From: Sporomusaceae bacterium
GTDB taxonomy: Bacteria > Bacillota > Negativicutes > DSM-13327
DNA length: 7,746 nucleotides
Assembly: GCA_027492445.1 (NCBI GenBank)
Contig: JAPUES010000213.1
Span: forward strand, 1 to 7,746
Direction of reading: 5' to 3'
Translations under genes and position numbers: made by a program
Part shown: positions 5,644 to 7,746 of the stretch, piece after piece
Numbering within the stretch: position 1 is the stretch's first letter
How the letters are laid out: every line of letters begins with the position of its first letter
The notes under the pieces: generated by a model
What the model was told of the DNA's origin: nothing
Databases searched by the model: none
The model's input: only the letters and a program-made list of their open reading frames with translations

Positions 5644-6969
5644 ATGAATGAAAATATACTAGGAAAAGAGAATATTACTACGCTATTTCTCAAATACAGT
5701 ATTCCTGCAATTGCGGGGATGTTATTTTTAGGACTAAACACCATTGTGGACGGTTTTTTTGTTAGTCATTATATTGGGATTCATGCGCTCGCAAGTGTTA
5801 ATATTGCGATGCCTTTTTTTAGTGTAATGATTGCGGTTGGTGTGGTAATCGGTATTGGTACACAGAGTATTATAGGTCGAAAGTTAGGTGAAGGATGCAT
5901 CAAAGGGGCAAATGACACCTTTACTACATCTCTTAGTCTAATGGTAGGCATATCGTTATTACTTTCAATAATTGCTGTTGGTTTTACAAAACAAATAGCT
6001 GTATTTTTGGGGGCAAGTGAACAATTGATGCCGCTGGTAACAACCTATATTAGTTATGTAGGCTTATTCTTGCCACTTTTCGGAGTAATGCTTGTTTTGG
6101 ATTATGTAGTAAAGGTCATGGGGAAACCAGTATATTCAATGCAGATTTTGATAGTTGCTGTTATAAGCAATATGATATTTAACTACTTATTTATTGTACA
6201 ATTTGGACTAGGCATTAAAGGGGCTGCTTTGGCTACTGGATTAGGCTATAGTATTGCATTTATTATGGCTATACTTCCTTTTATAATGGGAAGAACTACT
6301 TTAAAATTATTGGAAGGACGTTTTAAGGGAAAATTAGCTTGTAAGATTATCTATAATGGTTCATCGGAAGGATTATCGGAGATTGGTACTGGTGTTACAA
6401 CCTTTCTATTTAATATTACGCTTATGCGTTATGTCGGTGAAGTTGGCGTAGCCGCCTTTACCGCTATTAGCTATTTATCTTTTGTAGGGAATAATATTTT
6501 ACTAGGATTATCAGATGGCGTTGGTGCGATTATTAGCTATAACTATGGTAGTGGTAAACTAGAGCGAGTGAAAAGAACATTAAAGCTTGCTGGTTTTTCA
6601 GCATTCGCCATCGGTGTAGGACTTTTTTTAATGATTGCTATTTTTGCTAGAGAAATAATTGGGATATTTTTAGATGCAAATCATGAACAAGCTTTTAACT
6701 TTGCTGTGTATGGTGCAAGACTATATGCCTTCGCCTTTCTAGTAAATGGCTTGAATATCGTTGCATCAGGCTATTTTACTGCGATTGGCAATCCTAAAAG
6801 TTCAGTCTTGATTGCTTTGAGTAAAGGCATAGTCTGGATAGGTATAGGTATCTTAATATTGCCACAGATATTTGGTATAAAAGGCATATGGTTAACTGTA
6901 CCTGTCGCAGAACTGTTAACGCTAGTGTTATCCCTATCATTGCTGTACAAAGCTTTTAAACATAATTAA
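5644..6969 (+). CDS. MATE-family multidrug efflux transporter (MepA-like)
   Basis: The 441-residue protein is an integral membrane exporter with about 12 hydrophobic segments in two related halves, the normal MATE length. N-terminal hallmarks are LFLKYSIPAIAGMLFLGL, NTIVDGFFVSHYIG (32-45) and GIGTQSIIGRKLGEG (70-84). The second half repeats the pattern, with a VGEVGVAAFTAISYLSFVGNN stretch and ISYNYGSGKLERVKRTLK. MATE pumps expel cationic drugs in exchange for Na+ or H+; the MepA-like branch is the nearest by general look, but the substrate cannot be assigned. The start at 5644 is chosen for GAGGTG (5632-5637) 6 bases upstream; an in-frame GTG at 5635 overlaps that site. The gene follows merR by 45 bases without a visible promoter and is probably co-transcribed with and controlled by it. 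The remnant of a hydrolase gene follows within 20 bases. Confidence 0.92.
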   Translation: MNENILGKENITTLFLKYSIPAIAGMLFLGLNTIVDGFFVSHYIGIHALASVNIAMPFFSVMIAVGVVIGIGTQSIIGRKLGEGCIKGANDTFTTSLSLMVGISLLLSIIAVGFTKQIAVFLGASEQLMPLVTTYISYVGLFLPLFGVMLVLDYVVKVMGKPVYSMQILIVAVISNMIFNYLFIVQFGLGIKGAALATGLGYSIAFIMAILPFIMGRTTLKLLEGRFKGKLACKIIYNGSSEGLSEIGTGVTTFLFNITLMRYVGEVGVAAFTAISYLSFVGNNILLGLSDGVGAIISYNYGSGKLERVKRTLKLAGFSAFAIGVGLFLMIAIFAREIIGIFLDANHEQAFNFAVYGARLYAFAFLVNGLNIVASGYFTAIGNPKSSVLIALSKGIVWIGIGILILPQIFGIKGIWLTVPVAELLTLVLSLSLLYKAFKHN

Positions 6970-6985
6970 AAGGTTTGTAATAGAA

Positions 6986-7260
6986 TTGATTTTAAATATG
7001 AATAATATTGGTTTTGACAATGCGCTGCAACAGATAAAACAAATTTTGTATAGTATAAGACCACATTATACAAAAGTCTATGTACTTGGGTATAGTATAG
7101 GAGCAACTCTTGCTTGGTTATGTAGTCAGACAAAATTATGTGATTTGGTTGTGGGGTTTTACATGGTTTTGCGGACCAATTTTCAAAAAACTATAACAAT
7201 AAGTCAGCTCTTATGACCTGTAAAGAAATGTTAGCATTTGCTAAAAAAGTATCAGTATAA
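6986..7260 (+). pseudogene. Dienelactone-hydrolase-like alpha/beta hydrolase remnant with 5' and internal deletions
   Basis: In one frame, residues IGFDNALQQIKQIL and then VYVLGYSIGATLAWLCSQTK and CDLVVGFY match the middle of small alpha/beta hydrolases of the dienelactone hydrolase family; G-Y-S-I-G is the nucleophile elbow. Right after GFY the frame changes. From 7162, another frame reads HGFADQFSKNYNNKSALMTC and continues as KEMLAFAKKVSV to TAA 7258-7260. This matches the family's C-terminus, with the catalytic His in H-G-F. Normally some 60-80 residues, including the catalytic Asp, lie between these parts. About 80 N-terminal residues, including the oxyanion-strand 'HE..G' region, are also missing, since the similarity begins just after the MATE stop. 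Reading the first frame straight on ends at TGA 7214-7216. The gene is therefore broken by two deletions and not functional. Sizes are estimates from memory of the family. Confidence 0.8.
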
Positions 7261-7276
7261 TGTTGATACTTTTTTT
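7243..7276 (+). terminator. Rho-independent terminator after the hydrolase remnant
   Basis: AAAAAAGTATCA (7243-7254) pairs with TGATACTTTTTT (7264-7275) around a 9-base loop, with a run of seven T at 7270-7276. It overlaps the stop codon of the broken hydrolase and probably ends the merR-MATE transcript. Confidence 0.88.
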
Positions 7277-7368
7277 GTACATACTAACTAGAAACGTGCC
7301 ATGTCCCTAAAAGTACTATTATCGCTTGTTTGAATTTGGATGAAGATTACTTTAATAAATTGCATTTT

Positions 7369-7396
7369 TTGTAAAAGAATAAAAATATGATATAAT
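7369..7396 (+). promoter_or_regulatory. Strong extended -10 promoter of the MNT nucleotidyltransferase gene
   Basis: TATAAT (7391-7396) is a perfect -10 preceded by TGA (7388-7390), an extended -10. TTGTAA (7369-7374, 4 of 6) is the -35 with a 16-base spacer. Transcription should start near 7403, just before the nine-G run, giving a leader of only about 20 bases. Confidence 0.72.
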
Positions 7397-7406
7397 ATAA
7401 ATCTAA

Positions 7407-7415
7407 GGGGGGGGG
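7407..7415 (+). repeat. Nine-G homopolymer forming the ribosome binding site region
   Basis: Nine consecutive G lie 6 bases before the preferred ATG (7422) and directly touch another in-frame ATG (7416). In a strongly AT-rich sequence this run is conspicuous. It provides the only Shine-Dalgarno-like sequence of the gene. Slippage in such a tract would change its length and could tune translation. Confidence 0.7.
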
Positions 7416-7421
7416 ATGGAC

Positions 7422-7746
7422 ATGGGAGAGAAAGCAAATGTTAAAGAAGCATTAGAAAATGCAATCACTGCGATTCAAAATAGTGTCACTACGCAGAGAA
7501 TATATTTGTTTGGTTCTTATGCAGATAATACATATACCGATGAAAGCGATCTTGATTTATGTGTCATTACTTCTTTACAAGGTTTGCGTAAGATTGATTT
7601 TTTACGTAAAATTAGAAAAGCTATGGTACAGGGTGTAGATATGCCTATCGATTTATTGGTGTATGATGATAGTGAGTTTAATGAAAGAGCAATGCTTACA
7701 ACGACTATGGAATACAAGATTGCCCATGAAGGAGTACTTCTATATG
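7422..7746 (+). CDS. MNT-type (pol-beta superfamily) nucleotidyltransferase, 3' end outside window
   Basis: The open frame runs off the right edge after 108 complete codons. It shows the minimal nucleotidyltransferase core: FGSYADNTYTDESDLDL (30-46), the exact GSx10DxD signature with G31, S32, D43 and D45, and the third metal-binding Asp D77 in PIDLLVY. The family includes the antitoxins of HEPN/MNT (type VII) toxin-antitoxin pairs, which inactivate the HEPN RNase toxin by AMPylating it, and also stand-alone proteins. Such MNT proteins are about 100-140 residues, so little is probably missing, and a HEPN gene would be expected just downstream or overlapping. No HEPN gene lies upstream. The start at 7422 is preferred because the G run is 6 bases away; ATG 7416 is in frame and adds Met-Asp. 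The gene has its own strong promoter. Confidence 0.85.
   Translation, partial: MGEKANVKEALENAITAIQNSVTTQRIYLFGSYADNTYTDESDLDLCVITSLQGLRKIDFLRKIRKAMVQGVDMPIDLLVYDDSEFNERAMLTTTMEYKIAHEGVLLY

Noticed and set aside
7162..7260. Separate small gene after the MATE pump
   Set aside because: Its 32 residues match the C-terminus of the same hydrolase family as the preceding fragment, so it is the tail of the pseudogene.
7517..7717. Open frame on the - strand inside the MNT gene
   Set aside because: It overlaps the conserved GSx10DxD coding region on the opposite strand and has no supporting motif.
1..7746. CRISPR arrays, tRNA or rRNA genes, insertion sequences
   Set aside because: No spaced direct repeats, no tRNA-like cloverleaf ends, no rRNA sequence and no transposase frame were found.

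Overview
The window is AT-rich, with all genes on the + strand, short gaps, strong AGGAGG-type ribosome binding sites and many stem-loop/T-tract terminators. This points to a low-GC Bacillota chromosome (Clostridia or a Pelosinus/Sporomusa-like Negativicute). The genus is inference and not proven here. FosX, the RsgA-type GTPase, the SIMPL protein and MepA-type MATE pump all fit such a host. I see no phage, plasmid, CRISPR, tRNA or rRNA signal.

Layout. Positions 1-240 hold the end of a pyridoxamine-phosphate-oxidase-like flavoprotein gene and its terminator. Positions 299-906 hold a secreted LprI-like protein with its own promoter and terminator. Positions 975-2302 hold fosX (fosfomycin hydrolase, all catalytic residues present) and a TIM-barrel amidohydrolase. 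Positions 2357-3179 hold an exported SIMPL (DUF541) protein with its own terminator. Positions 3180-4582 hold an RsgA-type ribosome-assembly GTPase behind a long leader. That leader carries an 18-codon ORF and two mutually exclusive RNA pairings, one of which masks the rsgA ribosome binding site. Positions 4583-4791 hold a REP-like palindrome and a MerR-type promoter. Positions 4792-7276 hold a MerR/GyrI-like regulator, a MATE exporter and the doubly deleted remnant of a dienelactone-hydrolase-like gene, closed by a terminator. From 7369 a strong extended -10 promoter and a run of nine G precede an MNT-type nucleotidyltransferase that runs off the window.

Functional themes. Two modules concern toxic small molecules: FosX, and the MerR + MATE pair, in which the regulator probably senses a drug-like ligand and controls the pump. 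RsgA concerns 30S subunit maturation. The MNT protein suggests a HEPN/MNT toxin-antitoxin pair whose partner would lie beyond the right edge. The points most worth a second look are the rsgA leader, the G9 tract before the MNT start, the broken hydrolase and the two hairpins between merR and the MATE gene. I did not find a clearly new multi-gene system.
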